From NCBI RefSeq assembly GCF_019320115.1, contig NC_089593.1, forward strand, positions 14,164,789 to 14,228,788: 64,000 nucleotides of DNA, read 5' to 3'. Of the stretch, positions 11,279-20,647 are shown piece after piece. Source of the DNA: Miscanthus floridulus (lineage: Eukaryota > Streptophyta > Magnoliopsida > Poales > Poaceae). The notes under the pieces were generated by a model. The model had not been told where the DNA came from, made no database searches, and saw only the letters and a program-made list of their open reading frames with translations. Every line of letters starts with the position of its first letter. Position 1 is the stretch's first letter. The position numbers and the translations under genes were made by a program.

Positions 11279-11923
11279 CTAAGAAGCATATCTGTCTTTA
11301 AGATGTGGCAATAACCCTTGGAAAGCCAGATCGGCAAGCTGCCGATCATCCAGCACCAGGCTGTAGCACTTATTTTTTACATCTCGTAGCCTTTGCGCAA
11401 AGCTTTCTACCGATTCATCATTACGCTGTCTCAATTTTACTAAATCGGTAAGCTTCTTTTCATGGATTCCAGCAAAGAAATACTTATGAAATTGTTTTTC
11501 TAGATCAACCCAAGTAATAATAGAATTTGGTGGTAATGAAATGAACCATGTAAATGCTGATCCAGACAAAGATGATGAAAATAATCGAACTCTTAATTCA
11601 TCTCTGCTAGCTGCCTCTCCACATTGAATAATGAAGCGATTGACGTGTTCCATTGTTGATGTATCATCTTGCCCAGAGAATTTAGTGAAATCTGGTACCT
11701 TGTACCGATTTGGGAGAGGAATTAAATCATATGCAGGAGGGTATGGAGTCCGATAAGAATAAGTATTGACCTTGGGCTTTATCCCAAACTGATCCTTCAT
11801 AATTTCTGCTATCTTATCGGCCCAAAAAGCATCAGCCTCCTGCTGACGAACTGGCTGAATTTCTACAGGAGGTGCCTGCTGAATATCCCTCCACATATCT
11901 TTGTGGCCCACGATCTCCAGCAA
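11279..11923 (-). CDS. gag: Retrotransposon gag core (PF03732-like)
   Basis: This 214-residue fragment includes 'RYKVPDFTKFSGQDDTSTMEHVNRF', 'SLSGSAFTWFISLPPNSI', 'WVDLEKQFHKYFF' and 'LVKLRQRNDESVESFAQRLRDVK', the standard gag capsid core of Ty3/Gypsy elements. It is a piece of a longer gag whose N-terminal parts lie at 11943-13046. In-frame stops at 11940 and 11279 break it. Confidence 0.85.
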   Translation of the reverse strand: MLEIVGHKDMWRDIQQAPPVEIQPVRQQEADAFWADKIAEIMKDQFGIKPKVNTYSYRTPYPPAYDLIPLPNRYKVPDFTKFSGQDDTSTMEHVNRFIIQCGEAASRDELRVRLFSSSLSGSAFTWFISLPPNSIITWVDLEKQFHKYFFAGIHEKKLTDLVKLRQRNDESVESFAQRLRDVKNKCYSLVLDDRQLADLAFQGLLPHLKDRYAS

Positions 11924-11942
11924 TCGGCATATTTGCCGTTAC

Positions 11943-12482
11943 TTATGGTCCATTAACCTGTTGGAAAGGATTCATCGGCTGAGCTGCCGATGCTTGATTC
12001 TGGAAACCAGCTTGCATATGACCTTGTTGAATCCCTGCAACCTGCTGATGTTGCTGAACTGTATGTTGAATAGGTAACTGTCCTGACCAACCATTATTAG
12101 AACTCATCGGTACAAAACTTACCGATGGCTGGTAATTTGCTGACATTGTTGGATAATTATAACCAGCTTGAGGCATGAACTAAACCCTAGTTTGACTCAT
12201 AGTAGGGGCTTTCTGCTGCATCAGCAGTAAGCTTGCCGATAGACTTGAATTGGGTGTTTGAACCAAAGGCATCTGGAAACCTCCTGGAGTTGGTTGCACA
12301 GTAGTTGCTATGGCATATTGAGGCACTTGAGCCATCGGCGAAATAGCCGATGGTATAGGAGCTTTTCCTACTACATGAAACACTTGAGGTAACCCAGGAT
12401 TGAAAGCAGATGACTTCGGAGGCATACCATATCCCCACCAATTAGCAGGAATCTGGCTATTCTGAGACACAGGGCCTGACAT
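11943..12482 (-). pseudogene. Gag Pro/Gln-rich spacer fragments
   Basis: Two ORF fragments (11943-12176 and 12180-12482) are rich in Pro, Gln, Met and Asn, such as 'YNYPTMSANYQPSVSFVPM' and 'NWWGYGMPPKSSAFNPGLPQ'. Such low-complexity linkers sit between the gag N-terminus and capsid core in this lineage. A stop (12177-12179) lies between them. Confidence 0.6.
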
Positions 12483-12542
12483 AGCTGATGCCGATAGATC
12501 TGTATTAAGCTGAACTCGTCCTCCTAGTAGTACCAGATCTGA

Positions 12543-13046
12543 TCATATCGGTGTAGATTGAATATTAGGTAAGTCTGCCGATACTGGAGGAGAAGTAACT
12601 TCTGTACCCACAACGGCCGAGGGAGCCGATGCAGTATTGATAGATGCTGGCTCTGGTTGGTGATAGGCAGGCCCAACGTAATGCGGTGACGCTTGTCCTT
12701 CTTTGAGAGTTCGAACCACAGCATTATGAACAATATTGGACAGCACATTGGAATGATTAATCAAAGCATGATTTACTGCAGAATTAACCATCTCTTGAAG
12801 TTTACCAGGATTGGAGTCAAAGGTAACCTGCCGAGGCAACGGCAAATCTTGCTTCTGGATGACTTCTCCACTCTTGTTCAGGCTAAACAATTTCAGACAA
12901 AGCTGTCTGTATTCTTCTATAGCCTTTTCCATAGCCTGCCTCTGCTCTTCCTTAAGATCTTCTTCTGATACTGCGATAATGTTCCCTGAATCGATCTCGG
13001 GATTGAACATATTGATCGGATTGATTTGTCCCACCGAGCGTGCCAA
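12543..13046 (-). CDS. Gag N-terminal region
   Basis: This 167-codon frame runs from the PBS side of the 5' LTR. The first codon of the open frame is TTG within the PBS, so the real start is more likely the ATG of 'MFNPEIDSG' near 13008. An acidic helical segment ('EEDLKEEQRQAMEKAIEEYRQLCLK') precedes a 'NSAVNHALINHSNVLSNIV' helix, as in other Tat gags. The frame stops before the Pro/Gln-rich spacer. Confidence 0.65.
   Translation of the reverse strand: MARSVGQINPINMFNPEIDSGNIIAVSEEDLKEEQRQAMEKAIEEYRQLCLKLFSLNKSGEVIQKQDLPLPRQVTFDSNPGKLQEMVNSAVNHALINHSNVLSNIVHNAVVRTLKEGQASPHYVGPAYHQPEPASINTASAPSAVVGTEVTSPPVSADLPNIQSTPI
13030..13045 (-). promoter_or_regulatory. Primer-binding site of the Tat element
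   Basis: On the minus strand TGGCACGCTCGGTGGG begins a few bases after the 5' LTR end, where a tRNA 3' end anneals to prime reverse transcription. The tRNA identity was not determined. Confidence 0.65.
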
Positions 13047-13052
13047 AAGATG

Positions 13053-13818
13053 TGTTGATGCAAAAGTGGATCTACAAACACAAAGGGCTAATACTCGAAT
13101 CGATATCCAAAGCGTGCCAGTCGATTTGACCTGTTAATCGACAAGGATGAAGATACGAGCACTTTGGTCCTGACAACAGCGATACGCCCGGAAGTCACGG
13201 CCAAGAGGTACTCACGCGGAACTCGAGAATCGCCGAAGGTCGCACTGAAGCGATGCAACTCGCCGAATCAATGAGAACTCGTAAAAAGGAAAAAATATGC
13301 AAATTGACGAAGTCGCCGAAAAGTAAGTAGATGAAAATAGGAGTAAAAATTGGTTTTGATATTGATTCATTTATATTACATTGCCCCTCAATCTATATTT
13401 ATACCCTGATCTAAAGAGACATAACCAAATACGACTAGGACACCAAGTCCATATCTAAGGAAACACGTGACTCTTACATGAATCATACTCTAACAAATAT
13501 AGAAAAGGAAATCAACTCCTATCTATTTCCCTATCCGCCTCAATTACGATGGAATTCACACCGACCTTCTTTCCATCGGCATACTTCCTGTTTCATCGGC
13601 AGTAGTTTTCAAGCCTTCCTTCATCGGCATCGACAATAACATCTCCAACCTTATCGGCAACGCCCGAGTCTAAATCAACCTTTCCATCGATCACCACCAT
13701 TCATCGGCAACCATCTTTACAAGCTGATTTTCATCGACTGTCAGCGTATACAGTAACTTTCCTCCTGCCAATTAGCCCACTCTGATCATTTTGACACGTG
13801 CAAAAAATGGTGTCAACA
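13053..13818 (-). repeat. 5' LTR of the Tat element
   Basis: 766 bp, matching 1410-2173. In element orientation it begins TGTTGACACC. Five ATCGGCA heptamers cluster at about 13577-13710, in the U3 half. One copy found in the other LTR (TGCCGATTA) is here TGCCAATTA, a CpG-type decay. Confidence 0.92.
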
Positions 13819-14026
13819 AGATTCTATCCGAATCACCCAGGGGCTCGGGGGCTACACCCGATGGGTGCGCTCGCGCGCACCCTCTGGCGAATCAAAATAC
13901 CCCCCGGGTGATTCTATCCGAATCACTCGGGGGCTACACCCGTCGGGTGCGCTCGCGCGCACCCTCTGGCAAGTCAAAATACCCCTGGGTGATTCTATCC
14001 GAATCACCCGGGGGCTCGGGGGCTAC
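13819..14026 (+). repeat. Pre-LTR internal tail of the older Gypsy with tandem units and PPT
   Basis: Three imperfect units of about 70 bp contain GATTCTATCCGAATCAC, GGGGGCTACACCCG and GCGCTCGCGCGCACCCTCTGG. The tail ends in a purine-rich GGGGGCTCGGGGGCTAC (14010-14026), the polypurine tract next to the LTR start TGTCAGGGACC. Confidence 0.75.
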
Positions 14027-15280
14027 TGTCAGGGACCTACTATCGGGGTACCCAATGAGGTGGAACTAATAACCATCGAACGTTGATGCTTCCAGACAGA
14101 CAAGAACGCTACTACGCTTCTTGCCCGAACGATGGAAGATTGGTTCCGCCTCGCCCGACCCCCGAAGGCTAGACTTCGCCTCGCCCGATGGCTAAGGGCT
14201 GGCTCCGCCTCGCCTGACGTCTGAGGGCGGGCTCCGCCTCGCCCGACGTCTGAGGACAGGCTCCGCCCCGCTTGATGGCTGAGGGCTGGCTCTGCCCTGC
14301 TCGACGTCTAAGGGCTAGTTTCGCCCCGCTCGACGTCCAAGGGTGGGCTCCGCCTCACCCGACGACTAAGGGTTGGCTCTGCCTTGCCCGATGATTGCAC
14401 CCTGCTCCTTCATGATGACGAGCACAGGGTACGACAGGACCTTCGAGTCAACAACAGTACCGAGGACCATGCCCTGCACGCCTACAGGAAGGTATCATCA
14501 AGATACGATGGGACGGACACTTCAAGCCCTTTCCAACCTAACAGTGCTCGAATAGTGTTATAGGTGCCGACTTTTGTCCCACAGTGTTGTAGGCGTCACC
14601 ATCAGCCCTCGGGCATGATACTAACAAAGGCATACGACAACCGCTACAATCCAAGGAAGAACTCACATCATCTACAGTGGCAGGCGTATAATCATTTCCC
14701 CGTCTACTCCCCGTAGAGTCATGGCTCGGCGCCCTGACTCACCGCACCGTCCGCCGAGGGAGGATGGGACATGACCACTCGCTGAAACAAAGTCAGAGCT
14801 CGGCCCTATCAGGATTGGCGGAACATGCTATCCCTGGCGTGATCTGCCATATTAGCAGGGCAGACACATGGGAAAAGGAGGACCTAGCTCCCCCGAAGGA
14901 CCATCTCCACCTTTAGTTTTTCCTCTTTCTCCCATCTATAACCCCTGCTCTCCCTTGGTCTATAAAAAGGAGGGCAGGGCACCCCGCTAAAGGGACCGAC
15001 TTTTGATGGATCAATTCGACACAACACACAGCTAAGCAGCAACCGAGCTCTTGGCGTCCTTTCGACCATTCCATCTTAGACTTGGGACATGTCCCTCTCT
15101 CGACCGTTTGTACCCCCTACTATGAACCTTTTTCAGTACTAATAACACGAGCAGCAGCAGACTGGACGTAGGGACATTCAGCCCGAACCAGTATAAACCT
15201 TGGATCCTTTAGTGCGTCATCCGGGCCTAACGCGCAACAATTATAAATTTACTTGCCGGTGTTTGTTCGAAACACCGACA
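14027..15280 (+). repeat. 3' LTR of the older Gypsy element
   Basis: It begins TGTCAGGGACC and ends AAACACCGACA. A TATA-like TATAAAAAGG at about 14960 precedes the probable transcript start. It matches the LTR at 29924-31329 along its length (for example CCCTCTCTCGACCGTTTG near 15091 and 31139). Confidence 0.85.
14140..14395 (+). repeat. GC-rich minisatellite inside the LTR
   Basis: About seven imperfect units of roughly 35 bp with the core GAGGGCTGGCTCCGCCTCGC and a CGACGTC junction. The same repeat, with more units, is in the LTR at 30030-30445. Confidence 0.75.
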
Positions 15281-15608
15281 GATATATTCTTCTCTCATAT
15301 AACATTACAAAAAATTCTCATGAACATGCGGGGATTGTCTAGTTATTACAAATTAGAAGAGTAAGTAAAAAACTCAACTAGTGGACACGAGTACACTGTG
15401 CCTTCCTGACTTGGGTAGATCATACAACCACGGTGCCAAACCCCATGATGAATTATTATAACGCATGAAAAAATTATTGGGTAAATCTTCAAGTCTGACG
15501 CCCATACAAGTTAGAGAAGCATGTCATAAGACATATGGACCCTAGCAAGGGATTAATGCTTTTGGTGGTTGAATGACAATATACCCAATGAGATAACAAT
15601 GTTTGCTA
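15281..15608. other. Fragment of the local duplicated block, no gene
   Basis: Bases 15281-15420 match 19833-19960 closely (GATATATTCTTCTCTCATAT, then a GCGGGGATTGTCTAG context). It is therefore the downstream flank of the small membrane-protein gene family, separated from its gene by the LINE-type insertion. No ORF of note. Confidence 0.6.
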
Positions 15609-17226
15609 ATATATAAGGAATTAGGGTCCCTTGATAAACATAAACGGACCCTTTGCAGCCCCTACGTCACTCTCTTGAGGGCGACTCGGGCGGCGCCGTC
15701 GCCCCCACCTCAGGGCCCCTCCCTCCGGCCTCCCTGGCTCGGCCGCCGCTAGAGTTCTGGTGGAGGGCAAGGACGGCGGTGGTCGGGTGTTTTTCTCCTT
15801 CCTCACTCTCCCTCTCCATCTCCCTCTCTCTCCCTCTCCCGATGGAGACCTGCACCATCATCATGTTTCTCGTGGTGGTGGCTGGCGGCTCGGATCCGGT
15901 CTCTCTGCGGGTGGATCTTGATCCCCGTCGTCCAGATCTGTCTTTTGGCGGCGTTTGGGAGGTGCCAGCGCGCTCCAGGCTGATCCAGCGTGGATGGCCT
16001 CCTCCGTCAGGTCTCTAGACGGCTGGCCCTCTCCTCCCTGGTGCTTTCGGCCGGTTACAGGCGAGGGCGGCTGGATCTGGCCTTGTCGGTCTGAATCCGA
16101 GGATCTGACAGCCTAGGGCACGTGGGAGGCGGTTGGGTGCAGCTGGGGGTCAGCGGTTTGGGTGGCTAGGGCTTCTACCTCCCCTTCCCTGGCTCCCTCT
16201 GCCTCCCCATCATCTTCCTTCTCCCTTGCAGTGGTCCAGGCATGCTGCTGGCTGGCTTTGGCTGGTTCTGGCAGTGGGCATCCTCCTCAGCATGCTTCGT
16301 GCGGCTATCCTTCCCCATGGTAGCTCGCTAGCTTCCATAGTAGGCCGGAGAGCGGGCGTGCAGGCGGTGCGGAGGCCGCTAGAGTCTTTTGCGTGGTGTG
16401 GTTGATGCGGGACCGGCTTGGTAGGGGTCAGGACATGGGTGGTCTGGGCGACTGGGGCTTCTTCTGATCCCAGCCCTCTTCTCCCTGCCTTCTTCCTTTC
16501 CCCATCCTTGGGCTGGCTTCCGTGGCGGAGCTAGCCGGATCTTCTTCTGCTGGCTGGCTTTCTCGGTTCTAGTGGGGGGCGGACTCTTCGACGGGCTTCT
16601 CCTGGCTCTTCTCCTGTTCAACGGCCCACGGGGCGACAACCGGGGTAGGGTGCTGCTGACCCATTACCGCATCTGCCTCCTTGGTAGGGTTGGGTCTCCG
16701 ACGATGATGGTGTGGTGGTTGCTTGAGGTCGGGGTGAAAGCTTGGACGACGACGTTTGCGGACTCCGTTCCCTTCTTGGAGGCATCCTTTCCTACCTCTT
16801 GTCCTACCGTACTAGATATTGCAAGTGAAAACCTTCCCTTTGAGGGCTACATTATCGGCGTTTTTAGCGTCGTTCCCTCCTTGGAGGCATTGCTAGGCTT
16901 TCCAGTTCCGCGGTTGCTCTTTACCGTCTGGCCTTGGTGGTGCTAGGTCTTCATGTTTCTTCAGTCCTTTGTTAGTTGTTTTTGAGTTGTTAGTTCGGTC
17001 GATTTGACCAAGTTGGAGCAGGTAGTGGCGTGAATTTGGATAGTTGTGCAGTTGTTATACCAAAGTTGTGTAGGATGAGTGGTGCACTCTCATTAGTTAT
17101 GGTTTTTGGGCAAGTTTTCATTCAAAAAACTGGGCGGGCACTTACCTTTTTTTTTCTTTCTTCGTCTAATAAAAATGGCGACAAAACTTTTGCTGTCCTT
17201 TCTAAAAAATATATATAAGGAATTAG
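15609..17226 (+). mobile_element. Non-autonomous LINE-type retroposon with 16-bp target-site duplication
   Basis: ATATATAAGGAATTAG occurs perfectly at 15609-15624 and 17211-17226. Between them lie about 1.59 kb with a GC-rich 5' part (15640-16650), a T-rich 3' part, an AATAAAAATGGCGAC signal near 17168 and a short A-run at the 3' end. Long perfect target duplications, a 3' A-tail and a GC-rich head are hallmarks of target-primed reverse transcription. No endonuclease or RT domain is present; the open frames inside (15653-16018, 16572-16946) have no recognisable domain. It is either a deleted LINE or a LINE-mobilised non-coding retroposon. Confidence 0.8.
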
Positions 17227-17399
17227 TCTCATGGATACGAAGTGATGGACTTGGCATAGACTATGGTGAAGATCAAAGGAATAATATGTGAAGTCGGTAT
17301 TTTTGGCTTTATTAGTGGCTCCGGAGATCCGATCGGAATTGGAATCATGCCAAACGGGATCATCAAAACATAAAAGATCGACCAAGAAAATTATAATAC

Positions 17400-18200
17400 G
17401 GTTTAATTTATGTGCATATACTTCTATATCTTATTTACAAGTTACAAGAACACGGGAAAAACTCTATGAGTCATTAAGACAGTGGCTGCTAGGTTGGCTT
17501 GTCGCGCGTGTATACATCTCCGGTGTCTCAGCATTTGCTCTATTTAGTTTATGCCTCCACACGAGACAAGGCAGCTTAATCATCGGCCTCATCGATGATC
17601 AAGCCGGGGGAGGCAGCACTCGGAGCTCAGCGCCGTCGGCGCCGCAATGGCCGTGGCCACCAGTATTGCCCCGCTGATGGCGAGGAGCACAATCCCCAAG
17701 TCGCGTTGCCATTGGGTCAAGTCATTGATGGTCTCTTCGTCGGCACCTGCCGAACAGGAACGACTGACCAGCACCATGCCGACGGCCAAGAGCGCGACGC
17801 CGGCGAGCACGGCGACGATGTAGAGCGCCGCGCGGAGCCAGGTGACCGGCTGTAGCTCCTTCCTCTGCGGGTCGGCCGGGTTGGGGACCATTGAGACGAC
17901 AGCCGCGGCCTTCGATATCCATCGCCGCGCGACGAGCCGACGGCGATCTCCTCCGACGGTTGCACGCCGCAGGGGAGATCGAGCAGTAATAGCACGACTA
18001 GCCTCAACGGGCACACGTACATAAAAGTACGTTTGTTAGTTGGACGCGGCGGCGGCTTTGTTTGTTGGAATTGGAATCGTGGTCGATCAAGGGAACAATC
18101 TCGCTCGTATTGCATGTAGTTTTTGTACTGCGCCCGCTACGGAGCTCCAGTCCGCGGTTATAGTTGATACCAGAAAGGCAAAAAGAGTTCTAGCTGACGA
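17400..18200 (-). repeat. Tandem gene block, copy 1
   Basis: This is a segment with 3' flank (GTCGCGCGTGTATACATCTC at about 17498), coding region and promoter, shared with blocks at 19.83-21.0, 25.9-27.3, 27.4-27.5 and 28.4-28.9 kb. It is the best-preserved copy. Confidence 0.75.
17589..17891 (-). CDS. Small two-transmembrane protein of unknown function (intact family copy)
   Basis: This is a 100-residue frame from the ATG at 17891 ('MVPNPADPQRKELQPV'). The open frame extends upstream to 18014, but only with a GTG start. Two hydrophobic helices are visible: 'WLRAALYIVAVLAGVALLAVGMVLV' and, after a polar loop, 'LGIVLLAISGAILVATAIA'. The tail 'SSECCLPRLDHR' has a vicinal Cys pair that is conserved in copy 2 as a run of Cys. 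I do not recognise the family. Paralogs at 20066, 26931, 27457 and 28487 share the tail and the promoter. Expression is unproven. An overlapping frame starting at 17922 (MDIEGRG...) lacks the hydrophobic pattern kept by the paralogs. Confidence 0.5.
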   Translation of the reverse strand: MVPNPADPQRKELQPVTWLRAALYIVAVLAGVALLAVGMVLVSRSCSAGADEETINDLTQWQRDLGIVLLAISGAILVATAIAAPTALSSECCLPRLDHR

Positions 18201-18957
18201 CGGGTAGTATACGTGCATGTTGTCATCCTTACTCCTATTTAAGACAATTAAAATAGGTCCGTGATAAGTTAACGGTGGATGAGGCGACCGCCGGCAAAGA
18301 GAACCGTCCGGACGCTCTATTCCAAGCATTACTTATTGAATAAATATCTAAACTGCAAGTCATTAAGATGACCTCTCAACAAAGTCTACGTCTCATTGTA
18401 ATGCATGTGCATTTTACTGGTAATAAAAGTAGAGCAAAGGAAGAATGCAAAATAGTGGCAACTGGCAATTGACAACGAGAGACTGCTTTTGCACACTAGC
18501 TCAAACACAGGTCCTATTTAGCACGGATCCTATAAGTTCCGGAACCTTAGTTAATACCACTAGCATATATTTTTACATGAGTTTATTTTGTTGTTTCCTA
18601 CTAAAATGAACTAGAAGGGGGTGAAGCTTGGCTCCTACGAGAAACAAGTTGTGCCTAGCAGACCAAAACATGAAGGACAATGAAACTCGATATAATAATA
18701 GGACTTGACTTATATACATATCTTCTATACTTAAGTAAGAGATCCCCGATAACATACTTTTTCTGCAATTTGGTGAAACCACGTCACCAACGACCCACTT
18801 CTCTCCCACACCCGCCCACCTGCAAACGCAACTCTGGCCGCCTCCATGTGTTCTGTTATTGCTACAGTGACCCATAATCTCCGTGAGCTAAAATGGGATC
18901 ATAAATGCACCTACAACGCCCGACCGATCATTCTAGCAGTTACCCATCCCATCACCT
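18200..18957. other. Intergenic sequence within the duplicated region
   Basis: No gene recognised. Bases 18400-18545 resemble 24935-25095 (for example GACTAGCTCAAAC with a GGCCCCATTTTAGCACGG-like continuation), so the ancestral duplication unit includes this flank. Confidence 0.5.
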
Positions 18958-18960
18958 TAA

Positions 18961-19103
18961 GGCCTTGTTCGGTTGCAAATCAATCCAAGGGGTTTGGACA
19001 ACATTGAGGGGGTTTAAATCTCTAGCATGTCAAAAACCCCTCTAATCCCTTCCAATCCCCCTTCATTCCCCTTGGAATGGGGAATATCTAACCCAACAAG
19101 GCA
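18961..19103. mobile_element. Tourist-like MITE with TAA target duplication
   Basis: The terminal inverted repeats are GGCCTTGTTCGGTT and the complement of AACCCAACAAGGCA. TAA flanks both ends (18958-18960 and 19104-19106). Length 143 bp, non-coding. This matches PIF/Harbinger-derived Tourist MITEs. Confidence 0.8.
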
Positions 19104-19484
19104 TAAAAGCGCAGAAGGAGACTGTTGTGGTGGTGCACATGCTGCGCATGGTCGCTCCTCCCTGTTTTTGGTAGGTGGTAATGGGGACTGGTCAGGTTTG
19201 TATCCCAAGCGCAGTCATGTAGCAATCACCGTATTATATAGGCAGTTCTGTTTGGATACTTTCTCCCTCTTATATATGAGGTTGTTTAGGACTGCTCCAC
19301 AAACTACACCACAGAGTGGCTCCATAAAAAACCTAGAGTTTGTGGAGGCCCCATTTAGATGCTCTCACAACTCCACATTTTTTCCTAAAGCAGAGTTGCA
19401 TGGAGCTGAACCTGTTTGGCTAAATAACATAGAGCAGAGCTGAAAACTTGGAGTGGAGTTCCAAACAACCCCCATCCCCACCCC

Positions 19485-19735
19485 CTATGTGTGTGTTTTG
19501 TTACAAGGTTTATTTATTGTCACGTAGGCAGTACCTTTACTCATTCATGTTTATGTGCACGCCTATTTGAAAATGTGGAGTGGAGGAGGCCCAAGTCAAA
19601 CCACCACCCCCCCCCCCCCCCCCCCTATGTGTGTGTTTTGTTACAAGGTTTATTTATTGTCACGTATGTAGGCAGTACCTTTTCTCATTCATGTATATGT
19701 GCACACCTATTTCTTTGTTAAAAATGTCTCACTAA
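19485..19735 (+). repeat. 140-bp tandem duplication with poly-C junction
   Basis: The block starting CTATGTGTGTGTTTTGTTAC at 19485 repeats at 19625, with a 19-bp-class poly-C tract (about 19606-19624) between the copies. Copy 2 has a small TATG insertion. Replication slippage at the C-run is the likely origin. No gene. Confidence 0.8.
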
Positions 19736-20065
19736 TAATGCAACTACTGGATGATAATGTATATCTATCAAAGGTTGAAATTAAACAAACATATGCATAT
19801 TTCTTTTATGATTTTAATATTTCTCACGCTCTATAGATATATTCTTCTCTCATATAACATTACAGAAATTTCGCGGGAACGTGCGGGGATTGTCTAGTTA
19901 TTACAAATTAGAAGAGCAAGGAAAAAAACTCAAGTACTGGACAGGAGTACACTGTGCCTTCCTGACTTGTCGCGCGTGTATACATCTCCGGTGCCTCAGC
20001 ATTTGCTATACTTTCTGCCTGTGCCTCTGCCTGCACACGAGCCAGCAGCCAGCCAAGACGGCTAG

Positions 20066-20396
20066 TTATCGATCGGCCTCAAGCCGTGGGACGCAGCAGC
20101 AGCACTCGCTGTCGAATAACGCAGACAACGCCATGAGGGCCGTGATGGCCACCACCAGTACCTCGATGAGGCCGAGCACAACGGCCCAGCCGCATTCTTT
20201 GGCGTTGATGGGCCTGTTCTGATCGGTGCCGCCGACGACCGAGCAGGAGCGATCGCCCAGCACCAGGCTGACGGCGAAGAGCGCGACGCCGGCGAGCGTG
20301 GCGGGCTGGCGGCGACGTAGGGCGCCGCGCGGAGCCACGTGAACGGCTGTCCCTCCTTCTTGTGCGGGTCGGCCGGGTTGGGGTATCTTAAGACGG
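20066..20396 (-). pseudogene. Second copy of the two-TM protein gene, frameshifted
   Basis: The C-terminal half is readable: 'VALFAVSLVLGDRSCSVVGG', then a second hydrophobic segment 'GWAVVLGLIEVLVVAITALMALSAL' and a tail 'SECCCCVPRLEADR' aligned with 'SSECCLPRLDHR' of copy 1. The first helix is disrupted by a frame change near 20325. The region upstream of the shared NPADP motif has a (GCC)n expansion at about 20415-20435 and an early stop. Probably dead. Confidence 0.65.
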
Positions 20397-20647
20397 CAAC
20401 CGCGTCGTTGTGGCCGCCGCCGCCGCCGCCGCCATTCTAGAGGTCGAGGTCGTGGTCCATCGGCGCACGTCGACGATATGATCGACGTCCTCCGGTCCTT
20501 GCACACGGATAGCGTCCGGGATGGACGATGACTATAGCCTCTCCATCAACTCGCACGTACGTTTGTTATGTAGCTGGACGCGGTTGGTTGTGTCGGAATC
20601 GTAGTGTGTTTTGTGGGCTGCGCGCGCCACGGTATGTCACAAGTCCA

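Larger units (their letters stand above)
1410..13818 (-). mobile_element. Near-complete Tat-lineage Ty3/Gypsy retrotransposon with captured antisense gene
   Basis: Both LTRs (1410-2173 and 13053-13818) begin TG and end CA. They differ by about 10 substitutions and 2 single-base indels by eye. Flanks AGATG (1405-1409) and AGATT (13819-13823) are a probable target duplication with one mismatch. The order on the minus strand is 5' LTR, PBS, gag, protease, RT, RNase H, second RNase H, integrase, antisense PMD gene, PPT, 3' LTR. A second, archaeal-type RNase H between RNase H and integrase defines the Tat branch. Although the LTRs are young, gag and the protease-RT junction carry frameshifts, so the copy is probably non-autonomous. 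It inserted into the older Gypsy element around it. Confidence 0.9.
1410..13818. repeat. Dispersed heptamer TGCCGAT/ATCGGCA, about 60 copies
   Basis: By eye I count 6 copies in the left LTR, about 26 between 2381 and 6080, about 23 between 6300 and 12600, and 5 in the right LTR. Random expectation for both strands of 12.4 kb is about 1.5. Examples: 3188, 3291, 3331, 3642, 4081, 4868, 5151, 5398, 5683, 6017, 7590, 7896, 9449, 9973, 11342, 12234 and 12576. Codon phase varies (AD, SA, IGN), so a protein constraint does not explain it. Partial matches GCCGAT/ATCGGC are also common. Outside the element the exact heptamer is nearly absent; one copy lies in CACTA-1 near 37091. It is seen as sequence; its function is unknown. 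Confidence 0.85.
1..15280 (+). mobile_element. Older Ty3/Gypsy retrotransposon, 3' portion, interrupted by a younger element
   Basis: The left end lies outside the window. Bases 1-1409 and 13819-14026 are internal sequence, and 14027-15280 is the 3' LTR. The two internal parts join logically: the left part ends in a CCCCCCGGGAGAT context and the right part resumes AGATTCTATCCG. This matches the intact neighbouring units (CCCCCGGGTGATTCTATCCG) at 13900-14000, so the Tat element at 1410-13818 landed inside this element. Plus orientation follows from the polypurine tract just before TGTCAGGGACC. No gag-pol is present in the visible part, only an antisense ORF near 405-779. The same LTR family recurs at 29924-31329 and 63811-64000. 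Confidence 0.8.

Noticed and set aside
15653..16946. GC-rich ORFs inside the LINE-type retroposon
   Set aside because: Pro/Leu/Trp-rich frames with no domain in a GC-rich leader; overlapping frames are equally long.
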